Positions 25,622 to 34,656 of a DNA stretch of 35,650 bases are shown piece by piece (the first letter of the stretch is position 1; every line of letters starts with the position of its first letter). Source of the DNA: Limosilactobacillus gorillae. Lineage in GTDB: Bacteria; Bacillota; Bacilli; Lactobacillales; Lactobacillaceae. The notes beneath the pieces are model-generated. The model saw only the letters and a list, made by a program, of their open reading frames with translations. It had not been told where the DNA came from and made no database searches. The DNA is taken from contig NZ_BCAH01000024.1 of the NCBI RefSeq assembly GCF_001293735.1, forward strand, positions 1 through 35,650. Direction: 5' to 3'. Made by a program: the position numbers and the translations under genes.

Positions 25622-26080
25622 ATGGCAAATTTCTTTAAGAAAATTTTTTCAGACTTAGATGAGGAACCTGAAACGTCCGAGTATTACGAAGAACCACAGC
25701 CGGAGCCAGCTCCGGTACCGGCACCGGTAGTATCACGTTCAAATAAAGTTGTCTCGATCAATAACGCTCGGGTGTCTCAGCAAAACCTTTCAAGTAAGAT
25801 TGAGCTGATTGAACCCCGGGTATATGGTGATGGTAAGGAGATCGTAAACCACTTATTGAATGGTAACGCCGTAATTGTTAACTTTGACCAGATGGATACC
25901 AAGGTGGCCTTCCGGATTGTAGAATACATGAAGGGGGCAACTTATGCTATCAACGGAAAGATCGAACGAATTGACGCAGAGATTTTCTTATGCACCCCCC
26001 AGCGCTTTGAAATTTCGGGTAAACTAGCCCCGAATCATTCAAGGGACGGATTGGATGATGGTAGAGGAGAGCAGTATTGA
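25622..26080 (+). CDS. sepF: SepF, Z-ring membrane anchor
   Basis: A 152-residue SepF (YlmF) protein. The N-terminal MANFFKKIF is the amphipathic membrane helix; a linker rich in E, P and V follows; the DUF552 fold starts at KIELIEPRVYGDG and includes the dimer Gly-rich segment. SepF binds the FtsZ tail and shapes FtsZ bundles. The ATG at 25622 has GGAGG 7 bases upstream; the TTG at 25607 lies before that site. Stop overlaps the YggT gene by 4 bases. Confidence 0.95.
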   Translation: MANFFKKIFSDLDEEPETSEYYEEPQPEPAPVPAPVVSRSNKVVSINNARVSQQNLSSKIELIEPRVYGDGKEIVNHLLNGNAVIVNFDQMDTKVAFRIVEYMKGATYAINGKIERIDAEIFLCTPQRFEISGKLAPNHSRDGLDDGRGEQY

Positions 26081-26355
26081 TCATTTCCTTAATTATGTGG
26101 GCGCTAATCCGCCTGTTAAACTTGTATAGCTTATTAATTGTTATTTGGTGCCTATTAACTTGGTTCCCGGGGGCCATGGATAGTTCCTTAGGACGCTTTT
26201 TAGGGCGTCTGGTGGGACCGTACCTGAGCTTCTTTGAGCGGATAATTCCTCCACTGGGGGGAATTTCATTTGCCCCGGTGGTGGCCCTGATTGTGATTTA
26301 CTTTGCCCAGTATGGGGTTCAAATGGTTGGGCAAATTCTGATCAATCTTTTGTAG
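26077..26355 (+). CDS. YggT-family membrane protein
   Basis: A 92-residue membrane protein with two hydrophobic segments (about 1-28 and 58-90) around a conserved loop with LGRFLGRLVGPYLSFFERIIPP, typical of YggT/YlmG. The homologues lie beside sepF and ylmH in many Gram-positives and affect division or osmotic tolerance; mechanism unknown. The TTG start at 26077 overlaps the sepF stop (TTGA) and has AGAGGAG about 8 bases upstream. An internal ATG at 26095 is the alternative. Confidence 0.88.
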   Translation: MIISLIMWALIRLLNLYSLLIVIWCLLTWFPGAMDSSLGRFLGRLVGPYLSFFERIIPPLGGISFAPVVALIVIYFAQYGVQMVGQILINLL

Positions 26356-26365
26356 GGGGAACAAG

Positions 26366-27151
26366 ATGGCTGAGGAAAATGTCACGCAACACTTTCGGGA
26401 GGATGAAGCCCCGTTTATTGATCAGGTTAATGATTGGCTGACGACAGCCGGTGATCAGTACCGTCCCGTTTTGACCCCCTTTTTAAACCCACGCCAGCGC
26501 TACATTGTACGGGTACTGACTAACAGACAAGACGAGGTTAAAGTAGCCTTTTTCGGGGGCTATCCCGGGGCGGAAATGCAACGGGGACTTGCATATCCGG
26601 CCTACTATCAGCCGAGCGAGAATGATTTTGATCTACAGTTGCTGGAAATTAACTACCCGCAAAAATTTGCCCAACTTCATCATCGCCAAGTGATGGGCGC
26701 TGTTTTATCAACTGGGGTTGAGCGTGGGGCATTTGGTGACATCATCACATGGGATAATCATTGGCAGATAGTTGTGGAGCAACCGTTGACCCAATATCTG
26801 ATTCAGCAGGTCACTTCAATTGGAAAAACAAAGGTCCGTTTAGAGGAACGTGACTTACAAGAGGCCCACGCACCTGAAGAAGATTGGGAAGAGGTTGTTA
26901 CAACCGTTGCTTCATTGCGGCTTGATGCCGTGGTAGCAGCTAGTTTTAATTACTCAAGGAACCGTGCCAAGCAGCAGATTGAACGCGGGCGGGTGCGAGT
27001 TAACTGGGAAAAAATTGAACGCCCAGACTTTGAATTAGCAAACCGAGATTTAATTTCGGTTCGTCACGGGGGACGAATCCGGATTCAAGAACAATTAGGG
27101 TTCAACCGTCATGATAGAAGGCGGGTCCGGTTGGCCGTCGTTCATGCTTAG
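26366..27151 (+). CDS. ylmH: S4-domain RNA-binding protein YlmH
   Basis: A 261-residue YlmH-family protein. The C-terminal S4 domain (about residues 185-245; RLDAVVAASF...RGRVRVNWEKI) binds RNA; the N-terminal two-thirds is a conserved YlmH-specific region. Recent work on Bacillus YlmH links it to rescue of stalled large ribosomal subunits, a RqcH-independent quality-control role; I recall this and cannot check it here. AGGGGGAAC precedes the ATG. It lies in the usual sepF-yggT-ylmH-divIVA order. Confidence 0.93.
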   Translation: MAEENVTQHFREDEAPFIDQVNDWLTTAGDQYRPVLTPFLNPRQRYIVRVLTNRQDEVKVAFFGGYPGAEMQRGLAYPAYYQPSENDFDLQLLEINYPQKFAQLHHRQVMGAVLSTGVERGAFGDIITWDNHWQIVVEQPLTQYLIQQVTSIGKTKVRLEERDLQEAHAPEEDWEEVVTTVASLRLDAVVAASFNYSRNRAKQQIERGRVRVNWEKIERPDFELANRDLISVRHGGRIRIQEQLGFNRHDRRRVRLAVVHA

Positions 27152-27175
27152 CGGACAGTGATTGGAGGAAGTAGT

Positions 27176-27862
27176 ATGGCTTTAACAGCGGAAAACATTA
27201 CGAGCAAGAAATTTGATACCAAGATGCGTGGTTATAACCAGGCTGAGGTGAGTGCCTTCTTAAAGGAGGTTGCCGCAACCGTTACGGATTTAATGAATCA
27301 AAACCGGGAGTTGCAAGAAGAGGTTCGGGCGAATGAAGAAAAGCTGAAGTACTTTTCCGACTTAAAGGATTCATTAAATAAGTCCATCCTGGTAGCCCAA
27401 GAGGCGGCCGACAAGGTTAAAAACAATGCTAAAAAGGAAGCTGAGATCACGATTCGCGAAGCCCAAAAGCAGGCGACGGATATCGTGGCGGCAGCGAATG
27501 ATAAGGCTAACCTGGTGATTGAAAAGGCTGCTAGTTCCACACGAAAGCTGACTACGGAAACCAACGACTTGAAGAAGCAGACCCGGATCTTCCGGCAACG
27601 CTTGCAGGTGATGTTAGAATCACAGTTGGAAGTGGCTAAGTCTAGCGAGTGGGATGAGCTATTGGCTAACGATGATATTTCCAAATACGATGAAATTGAA
27701 AAGATTTTGGGATCCAATCTTGACAAGAATTCTGAGGTCAGTGTAGAATCAACTCCAATAGCCGAAGAAAAACCGAGTAGTCAAGCACCAGCCGCGTCCA
27801 GTTCAGAGACGACGGCGCCGGCTAAGACGGTGGTCATCTTTCCGGACGGGGAAAGTAAGTAG
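27176..27862 (+). CDS. divIVA: DivIVA, cell-pole and septum scaffold
   Basis: A 228-residue coiled-coil scaffold that senses curved membrane at poles and division sites. The N-terminal lipid-binding domain is conserved (ENITSKKFDTKMRGYNQAEV), followed by long heptad-rich helices (about residues 30-165) and an acidic, Ser/Ala-rich tail. The ATG at 27176 has GGAGG 7 bases upstream; the GTG at 27158 precedes it. Last gene of the division block; no terminator before the T-box region, so readthrough into the ileS leader is possible. Confidence 0.95.
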   Translation: MALTAENITSKKFDTKMRGYNQAEVSAFLKEVAATVTDLMNQNRELQEEVRANEEKLKYFSDLKDSLNKSILVAQEAADKVKNNAKKEAEITIREAQKQATDIVAAANDKANLVIEKAASSTRKLTTETNDLKKQTRIFRQRLQVMLESQLEVAKSSEWDELLANDDISKYDEIEKILGSNLDKNSEVSVESTPIAEEKPSSQAPAASSSETTAPAKTVVIFPDGESK

Positions 27863-27869
27863 GTAAAGA

Positions 27870-28118
27870 TTGAAACGATGATAAAAGCATTGATGGGAAC
27901 CAGTGAGAAGTGTTGACGATTAAGCGAGCCGGTGATTGGTGTTAGACCGGTATCAAGGCCTTCAAACTAATCATCCCAGAGCGTGGTGCTGAAAGTAGTA
28001 AGGGCCACCGGTTCATGACCGTTACCAAATGACAAAGCAAGGGACTATTCTCCCTTGAAATTTGGGTGGTACCACGAGTGCGTCTCGTCCCTTGGTGGAC
28101 GGGGCGCTTTTTGTTTTT
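27870..28118 (+). promoter_or_regulatory. T-box riboswitch controlling ileS (Ile specifier)
   Basis: A T-box leader. The core GGGTGGTACCACG is at 28064-28076, close to the AGGGTGGNACCGCG consensus. The stem I AG-bulge region (GCGAGCCGGTGATTGGTG) begins near 27926. The specifier is ATC at 27970-27972 (or the adjacent ATC at 27973-27975), fitting isoleucine. The terminator stem 28080-28090 with 28097-28107 and T-tract from 28108 follows. The UGGU of the core can pair with the 3' ACCA of an uncharged tRNA-Ile (discriminator A). The 5' end is approximate and no clear promoter is seen, so the start could lie in the divIVA 3' end. Confidence 0.93.
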
Positions 28119-28155
28119 TATCAACGAGTTCGAAAACAGAGAAGAGGAATTTAAG

Positions 28156-30948
28156 ATGCGCATTAAGGACACCTTGAACCTTGGAAAGACCAAGTTCCCA
28201 ATGCGGGGACGCCTTCCAGAAACGGAAGCACAGCGAGAAGCACTGTGGGAAGAAAACAAGGTTTACGAGCAACGACAAAAGTTAAATGAGGGCAAGCCAA
28301 GCTTTGTGCTCCACGATGGCCCTCCGTACGCTAACGGGCCGATCCACATTGGCCACGCAATGAACAAGATTTCAAAGGACTTCATCGTCCGCTATAAGTC
28401 GATGACTGGCTATCGGGCACCGTACGTTCCAGGTTGGGATACCCACGGGTTGCCGATTGAACACCAATTAACTAAGGCTGGTTACGACCGTAAGAAGATG
28501 AGCCTGACTGAATTCCGAAACCTGTGTCACAAGTACGCTTTGGAACAAGTTGAAATCCAAAAGAAGGGCTTCAAGCGCCTTGGGGTAAGTGGGGAATGGG
28601 ACCACCCATATCTAACCCTAGCTAAGGAATTTGAAGCGGCTCAAATCAAAGTTTTCGGTGCCTTTGCTAAGAAGGGACTCTTGTATCAAGCTAAGAAGCC
28701 AGTTTACTGGTCTTGGTCATCGGAATCGGCCTTGGCTGAAGCTGAAGTTGAATATCACGATGTTGTTGCCAAGACGGCCTTCTTTACCGAACAGGTCAAA
28801 GACGGGAAGGGGCTGTTAGATTCAGATACCTACCTGGTTGGCTGGACCACAACGCCGTGGACGATTCCGGCTTCTGAAGCCGTTGCCGTAAGTGCCGATT
28901 ACGAATACGCACTGATTAAGCCAAGCGGAAGTGACCGTAAGTATGTGGTGGCATCCAGCTTACTTGGCGACTTGGCCCCAAAGTTTAACTGGGATGACTA
29001 CCAAGTTATCAAGACCTTCAAGGGGGCCGAAATGGAAGGGATGACCACCCGCCACCCGTATATTGATCGGGAACTGCTTGTGGGGGTCGCTGATTATGTC
29101 ACCGATGACGCCGGGACAGGACTTGTTCACACTGCTCCAGGCTATGGGGATGACGACTATCACTTTGGGAAGAAGTATGGTCTGCCAATCTTTGCGCCAA
29201 TGAATGACCGGGGGATCCTGACCGCCGAAAACGGGCCGGAGTTTGACGGAGTCTTCTACCAGGATGCCGATGATATTTCGCTACGCCTGTTGGAGGAACA
29301 CGACGCCCTCCTGTTAGAGGAAGACTTAAAACACTCCTATCCGTTTGACTGGCGGACTAAGAAGCCGATCGTTTTCCGGGCTACTGACCAGTGGTTTGTT
29401 TCAATCGATAAGATGCGCGATGAAATCTTAAACGCCGTTGATGAGGTTACTTATTACCCATCTTGGGGGAAGGTTCGCCTGCGTAACATGCTTAAGGATC
29501 GTGACGACTGGGTTATTTCCCGGCAGCGTGTTTGGGGGGTTCCGTTGCCGATCTTCTACGCTGAAGATGGTACGCCAATCATGACTGAAGAAACGATCAA
29601 CCATGTTTCCGACCTTTTCCGTGAATACGGATCGAATGTCTGGTTTGAACGGGAAGCAAAGGACCTTCTACCAGAAGGGTTCATTTCTGAACACTCCCCG
29701 AATGGTAAGTTCACCAAGGAAACTGACATTATGGACGTGTGGTTTGATTCTGGTTCTTCTCATCAGGGAGTTCTGGCCGAACGTGATTACTTGACCTACC
29801 CATCTGACATGTACTTGGAAGGTTCTGATCAATACCGGGGCTGGTTCAACTCTAGTTTAATTACCTCGGTGGTTGTTTCGGGCCATGCTCCGTACAAGTC
29901 CGTTCTCTCCCAAGGGTTTACCCTTGACCAAAACGGTAAGAAGATGTCCAAGTCCTTAGGGAACGTCATCGATCCGAACAAGGTGGTCAAGCAAATGGGG
30001 GCTGAAATTATTCGCCTCTGGGTAATGTCGGCTGATACTTCTGTCGACGTTCGTGTTTCCATGGAAACCTTGCAGCAGATGTCGGAAGCTTACCGCAAGC
30101 TCCGGAATACCTTCCGCTTCTTACTTGCCAACACAAGCGACTTTGGTCCGGATAATTTTGTAGCCTACGAAAAACGTGAGGCTGTCGACCAATACATGAC
30201 GGTTAACTTTAACCGCTTCTTAGCCGAGATGCGGGATAACTTCGACCGCTACGACTTCTTGGATGCCTACAAGCGCTTGATCAACTTTGTTAATAACGAC
30301 CTTTCCTCTTTCTACATGAACGTAGCCAAGGACGTCTTGTATATTGAAGCCAAGGACTCTCATGTTCGTCGTTCAATGCAGACGGTCTTCTATGAAATTC
30401 TTAGTGGGATGACGCGCCTGTTGACGCCGATTTTGCCACACACAACTGAAGAGGTTTGGTCATACATGGATGAACCAGAGGAATTCGTTCAGTTGACCGA
30501 AATTCCGGAAGCACGTTCATTTGAAAATGGTGACGCCCTGCTTGAAAAGTGGGAAGGCTTCATGGAATTACGTTCTCACGTTTTGAAGGCTTTAGAGGAG
30601 GCCCGTAACCAAAAGTTAATTGGGCGGTCCCTAGAGGCTAGTGCGGATGTTTACCTGACGGATTCACAACGGGAGCTCCTGGAGAACCTCGGGACCGATG
30701 CAGGTCTCTTGTTTGGGGTATCTAAGCTAAGCCTGTATCCCGCAAGTGATGCCCCGGCAGATGCCGAAAGCTTCGACGATAACTTTGCCGTTAAGATTCA
30801 ACCGGCCAGCGGGACGGTGTGTGATCGGTGCCGAATGACCAAGGAAGATGTTGGCTCTGACTCGGCCTACCCACAACTCTGTGCTCACTGCGCAAGCATC
30901 GTGCGGGAAAACTTCCCGGAAACGGTTGAAGAAGGATTAGAAAAGTAG
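28156..30948 (+). CDS. ileS: Isoleucyl-tRNA synthetase
   Basis: A 930-residue class I aminoacyl-tRNA synthetase that charges tRNA-Ile. The HIGH motif is HIGH at 64-67, the KMSKS motif is KMSKS at 596-600, and the C-terminal zinc cluster has CDRC...CAHC (about 889-915). The length and zinc-bearing C terminus suit the bacterial IleS1 type. The start at 28156 follows AGAGGA by 8 bases; upstream in-frame codons run through the T-box terminator and are not coding. Controlled by the T-box immediately upstream. Confidence 0.97.
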   Translation: MRIKDTLNLGKTKFPMRGRLPETEAQREALWEENKVYEQRQKLNEGKPSFVLHDGPPYANGPIHIGHAMNKISKDFIVRYKSMTGYRAPYVPGWDTHGLPIEHQLTKAGYDRKKMSLTEFRNLCHKYALEQVEIQKKGFKRLGVSGEWDHPYLTLAKEFEAAQIKVFGAFAKKGLLYQAKKPVYWSWSSESALAEAEVEYHDVVAKTAFFTEQVKDGKGLLDSDTYLVGWTTTPWTIPASEAVAVSADYEYALIKPSGSDRKYVVASSLLGDLAPKFNWDDYQVIKTFKGAEMEGMTTRHPYIDRELLVGVADYVTDDAGTGLVHTAPGYGDDDYHFGKKYGLPIFAPMNDRGILTAENGPEFDGVFYQDADDISLRLLEEHDALLLEEDLKHSYPFDWRTKKPIVFRATDQWFVSIDKMRDEILNAVDEVTYYPSWGKVRLRNMLKDRDDWVISRQRVWGVPLPIFYAEDGTPIMTEETINHVSDLFREYGSNVWFEREAKDLLPEGFISEHSPNGKFTKETDIMDVWFDSGSSHQGVLAERDYLTYPSDMYLEGSDQYRGWFNSSLITSVVVSGHAPYKSVLSQGFTLDQNGKKMSKSLGNVIDPNKVVKQMGAEIIRLWVMSADTSVDVRVSMETLQQMSEAYRKLRNTFRFLLANTSDFGPDNFVAYEKREAVDQYMTVNFNRFLAEMRDNFDRYDFLDAYKRLINFVNNDLSSFYMNVAKDVLYIEAKDSHVRRSMQTVFYEILSGMTRLLTPILPHTTEEVWSYMDEPEEFVQLTEIPEARSFENGDALLEKWEGFMELRSHVLKALEEARNQKLIGRSLEASADVYLTDSQRELLENLGTDAGLLFGVSKLSLYPASDAPADAESFDDNFAVKIQPASGTVCDRCRMTKEDVGSDSAYPQLCAHCASIVRENFPETVEEGLEK

Positions 30949-31019
30949 TTGCTACTTCGGTAGTGGTGTAAAATAAGGAGTACGTGAGAAGGGGTCGAAG
31001 AGACCTAGTTTAACACTCC

Positions 31020-31047
31020 TTGACAAGGCCCCTAACGTTCGTATTAA
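31020..31047 (+). promoter_or_regulatory. Promoter of the csp-nudix-mtnN operon
   Basis: A consensus TTGACA (31020-31025), 16 bases and TATTAA (31042-31047). It overlaps the ileS terminator: a transcript started near 31054 begins at the second arm and so escapes the hairpin. Confidence 0.7.
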
Positions 31048-31070
31048 TGACGGGCGTTAGGGGCTTTCTT
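31028..31070 (+). terminator. Terminator after ileS
   Basis: A 10-bp stem, GCCCCTAACG (31028-31037) with CGTTAGGGGC (31055-31064), followed by TTTCTT. Confidence 0.85.
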
Positions 31071-31108
31071 GTACTAAGTGAGAAAGAAATATAGAAGTAG
31101 GTGAACTA

Positions 31109-31321
31109 ATGATTCAAGCAACCATTAAAAGCTACGACCCAACTAAGGGGTGGGGGTACCTAACTACCCCAATGGACGGAGATGTGTTCTTTTCCCGGCG
31201 GGCTGTTGAAGGAGGTAAGCGACTCCTAATTCAAAAGGGGCAGACGGTCTCAATGGTGATTGTCCAAGGACAACACGGTCCGCAGGCGGCCCACGTCAAA
31301 ATTTTAGAAGGGGGGATTTAA
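31109..31321 (+). CDS. Divergent cold-shock-domain protein
   Basis: A 70-residue single-domain protein aligned by eye with bacterial cold-shock domains: KGWGYL replaces the KGFGFI RNP1 motif, GDVFFSRRAV replaces DVFVHFSAI, and GQHGPQAAHV matches the C-terminal GPQAANV. The aromatic RNA-binding residues are partly kept, so nucleic-acid binding is plausible, but the RNP2 region differs. It is probably not a canonical CspA. GAAG-TAGGTG precedes the ATG. First gene of an operon with the Nudix hydrolase, which starts 2 bases after its stop. Confidence 0.78.
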   Translation: MIQATIKSYDPTKGWGYLTTPMDGDVFFSRRAVEGGKRLLIQKGQTVSMVIVQGQHGPQAAHVKILEGGI

Positions 31322-31322
31322 A

Positions 31323-31871
31323 ATGAACTTTGAAGAAAAGGTACTGGAAAATCAGCCAATCTTTTCCGGCCGCCTGATTGACGTGGAAGTGCAAACGGTA
31401 TTAACCCCGGCGGGAAACCAGGCGACCCGGGAGGTGGTTCATCACGCCCCGGCCGTTGCTATTTTGGCCATTACAAATGATGGTAAGATTCTGCTGGAAA
31501 AGCAGTGGCGGGCTCCAATTAAGGAGGTAACCTTAGAAATTCCAGCCGGTAAAGTTGATGACCGTGATAAGGGAGACCTTTTAGCCGCTGCTAAGCGGGA
31601 GCTGAACGAGGAGACCGGTCTTGAAGCGCGGACTTTTGAAAAAATCAACGCTACTGCCAGCTCAGTTGGTTTTTCTGATGAAATCATTACTCTCTTTATT
31701 GCAAAGGGCCTCACTCCCGTCAAGCATACCCTCCCAAAGGACCGGGACGAAGAGTTAAGCCTTGAAGCGGTTAGTTTAAAAGAGGCCGTGGAAATGATTA
31801 ACAGTGGCCAGATTATTGATATGAAAACGGCGATGGCCATTTATTACTGGGCAAGCCAACAGGGGGTTTAG
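31323..31871 (+). CDS. Nudix hydrolase, ADP-ribose pyrophosphatase-like
   Basis: A 182-residue Nudix protein resembling ADP-ribose pyrophosphatase (NudF type): W-R-x-P with PIKEVTLEIPAGKVD upstream of the box, then REL-EE-G in AAAKRELNEETGLEA. Compared with the GX5EX7REUXEEXGU box there is a small insertion (GKVDDRDKGD), which moves or removes the first Glu; the REL and EE metal ligands remain. It would cleave ADP-ribose or similar to AMP and a sugar phosphate. Starts 2 bases after the csp stop, with AAGGGGGG as ribosome site. Confidence 0.88.
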   Translation: MNFEEKVLENQPIFSGRLIDVEVQTVLTPAGNQATREVVHHAPAVAILAITNDGKILLEKQWRAPIKEVTLEIPAGKVDDRDKGDLLAAAKRELNEETGLEARTFEKINATASSVGFSDEIITLFIAKGLTPVKHTLPKDRDEELSLEAVSLKEAVEMINSGQIIDMKTAMAIYYWASQQGV

Positions 31872-32108
31872 ATGGACGAACACCAAGAGGAAATGAGCCG
31901 GCGCCGCAACCGTCGGCAACAATCAAGTGCGGGACAGGAACCCGTGACAAGTGGTGTGCAGATGACACGTCAAGAGAGCCTGGAGTTAGCTAAAAAAGAG
32001 CGCCAAGAAGCGGCTACCAAGCGGCTGAAAAGGCGGCTTAACTGGGTGATTTTTGGGCTAATTGTGGCGATTATCATCGTCTATTTGATTCTCTTTTTTG
32101 TTGATTAG
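31872..32108 (+). CDS. Small single-pass membrane protein, unknown function
   Basis: A 78-residue protein. The first 55 residues are charged and Arg/Gln/Glu-rich (NRRQQSS..., KKERQEAATKRLKRR); the last 23 form one hydrophobic helix (VIFGLIVAIIIVYLILFF). The charge pattern suggests the N terminus is cytoplasmic. I do not recognise a family. It starts directly after the Nudix stop (TAG-ATG), with AGGGGG in the Nudix gene's last codons, and MtnN follows 12 bases later, so it is translated in the same operon. Real coding is supported by position and frame. Confidence 0.75.
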   Translation: MDEHQEEMSRRRNRRQQSSAGQEPVTSGVQMTRQESLELAKKERQEAATKRLKRRLNWVIFGLIVAIIIVYLILFFVD

Positions 32109-32120
32109 AAAGGAAGTAAC

Positions 32121-32828
32121 ATGACATTTGGAATTATTTGCGCAATGCCAGAGGAGCTGCGCGAACTAAGCGCTCAATTGAAGGATAAGCAAACCACTAC
32201 CCTAGGAGGTAAGGAGTACCTGAGGGGGACAGTTGAAAACCAGGCCGTGGTACTAGTTGAATCGGGAATTGGCAAGGTTGAAGCCGGGATTACGGCTGAG
32301 CACTTAATTACCGATTTTGATGTTGACGTGGTTATCAACTCCGGCTCGGCCGGCGGGATTGGTGAAGGATTGCACGTTGGTGACGTTGTGATTTCGACAG
32401 AAACGGCTTATCACGATGTCGACGTAACTGCCTTTGGCTACGAATATGGTCAGCTACCGGCCCAACCAGCTCGCTTTGCTGCCGACCAGACCTGGGTGCA
32501 TTACCTAACCAAGGCCGGAAAGGAGACCGGCTTGACCATCAAGCAAGGGCTGATTGTAACCGGGGACCAGTTCGTGGCCTCCTCAGAATTGATTCAGCAA
32601 ATCAAGGCTCGGTTTAAGGACGCCTTATCCGCTGAAATGGAAGGAGCGGCCGTTGGTCAGGTAGCAACTGATCACAAGGTTCCATACGTGGTTGTGCGGG
32701 CGATGTCTGATACTGGGGACGAAAACGCCGGGGTCTCCTTTGATGAATTTATCATCGAAGCCGGTAAGCGATCAGCCTCGATGCTTTTGCAACTCTTTAG
32801 CGATTTAAACAAGGGGGCGGATGCTTAA
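32121..32828 (+). CDS. mtnN: 5'-methylthioadenosine/S-adenosylhomocysteine nucleosidase
   Basis: A 235-residue MTA/SAH nucleosidase (Pfs) that cleaves adenine from MTA and SAH in the methionine/SAM salvage pathway. The catalytic Glu lies in the N-terminal AMPEELREL, glycine-rich SAGGIGEGLHVGDVVIS follows, and the substrate-binding EMEGAAVGQV and MSDTGDE (catalytic Asp) are present. AAAGGAAG lies just before the ATG. The TAA overlaps the next ATG (TAATG). Confidence 0.96.
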   Translation: MTFGIICAMPEELRELSAQLKDKQTTTLGGKEYLRGTVENQAVVLVESGIGKVEAGITAEHLITDFDVDVVINSGSAGGIGEGLHVGDVVISTETAYHDVDVTAFGYEYGQLPAQPARFAADQTWVHYLTKAGKETGLTIKQGLIVTGDQFVASSELIQQIKARFKDALSAEMEGAAVGQVATDHKVPYVVVRAMSDTGDENAGVSFDEFIIEAGKRSASMLLQLFSDLNKGADA

Positions 32829-33169
32829 TGGCCTTTCAAACAACGGTTCAGATTCCGGGTGACGACACGGTTTACTCCATCAGTAAAAACCTCAAGAGGT
32901 ACCCGTTGATTGATCTTGGCTTTGAGCAGACCCGCCAAGGAAATTTTAAGTATACTGGGTCCTTGGACCGAACGAATCCCTTCAAACCAGCCGCTAAGTT
33001 GCAACTAATCATTAACGGTGACTTAACGGGTTTTAAGATGGCAACGGTTAGTACTGACGGCTTGCGTAAGATTAATATTTTCACCGGTCCACGGAGTGAG
33101 GAGTTCGTGACCCAGTACCACTTCATCCTTGATGAAATGGTGGCAAGAGAGATCCTGGTTAGGGGGTAA
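32828..33169 (+). CDS. DUF1831-like protein
   Basis: A 113-residue soluble protein that matches my memory of DUF1831, found in lactobacilli next to mtnN and, in several species, a cysteine desulfurase and mnmA. It has conserved features such as QTTVQIPGD, YPLIDLGFEQTRQGNF and YHFILDEMVAREI, with no known catalytic motif. The ATG overlaps the mtnN stop. Here no cysteine desulfurase gene follows; mnmA starts 116 bases on, with its own promoter. Confidence 0.75.
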   Translation: MAFQTTVQIPGDDTVYSISKNLKRYPLIDLGFEQTRQGNFKYTGSLDRTNPFKPAAKLQLIINGDLTGFKMATVSTDGLRKINIFTGPRSEEFVTQYHFILDEMVAREILVRG

Positions 33170-33204
33170 AACAGTTGGTTTTGTTCGCATCCCGGGTGTG
33201 CCTT

Positions 33205-33213
33205 TGGTACAAT
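33205..33213 (+). promoter_or_regulatory. mnmA promoter (extended -10)
   Basis: TGG-TACAAT (33205-33213) is an extended -10 with only weak -35 matches (TTCGCA 33184-33189 at 18 bases). It lies about 72 bases before mnmA. The 33170-33285 gap has no terminator visible to me. Confidence 0.5.
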
Positions 33214-33279
33214 GGTAAATACTGGACATGCGACCTTCAATCGTAGATGGATCCAGAATCTATTATGAAATGATGGTGA

Positions 33280-34419
<1,140 letters not shown>

Positions 34420-34430
34420 TGAATTGAAGC

Positions 34431-34460
34431 GGCCGTGGCAGAAATGTCACGGCCTTTTTT
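34431..34460 (+). terminator. mnmA terminator
   Basis: A 10-bp stem (34431-34440 with 34445-34454, one G·T) capped by a GAAA tetraloop, followed by six Ts (34455-34460). Confidence 0.92.
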
Positions 34461-34624
34461 AGATCAGAAGAAGAAGACTCCCGCTAAGTTAGCTAAGATG
34501 CCCTCGGGGGATATAAGTGAGATAGAAAATTATGTCAACAAACCATTGCACATGGTAATTCAGCACTAGAATTTAGGATGGGGATCAAATTATCGATAGA
34601 CAGCGCTTCCATTTATAGTTATTC

Positions 34625-34630
34625 TATAAT
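34625..34630 (+). promoter_or_regulatory. Possible -10 of the amidohydrolase gene
   Basis: A consensus TATAAT lies 26 bases before the ATG. No acceptable -35 is found at 16-18 bases; TAGACA (34597-34602) is 22 bases away. The rest of 34461-34624 shows only a small ACCAT/ATGGT hairpin (34542-34556). Confidence 0.35.
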
Positions 34631-34656
34631 TAAATCAATTGAAAGGGATGGCTCAG

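Larger units (their letters stand above)
30975..31070 (+). ncRNA. Candidate structured RNA / 3' element after ileS
   Basis: AAGGAGT (30975-30981) pairs with ACTCCTT (31015-31021), enclosing a GGTC/GACC hairpin (30993-31005); then comes a strong terminator (31028-31070). A TAAAAT box at 30969-30974 lies just upstream, but its best -35 (TTGCTA 30949-30954) has only a 14-base spacer. It may be a small RNA, a leader, or only the 3' end of the ileS message. Confidence 0.35.

Noticed and set aside
27298-27726. A 142-residue minus-strand frame in divIVA
   Set aside because: It is Ser/Phe-rich reversed coiled-coil sequence, with no ribosome site.
28066-28155. N-terminal extension of ileS by 30 residues
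   Set aside because: These bases are the T-box core and terminator; the true start at 28156 has AGAGGA and gives the family N terminus.
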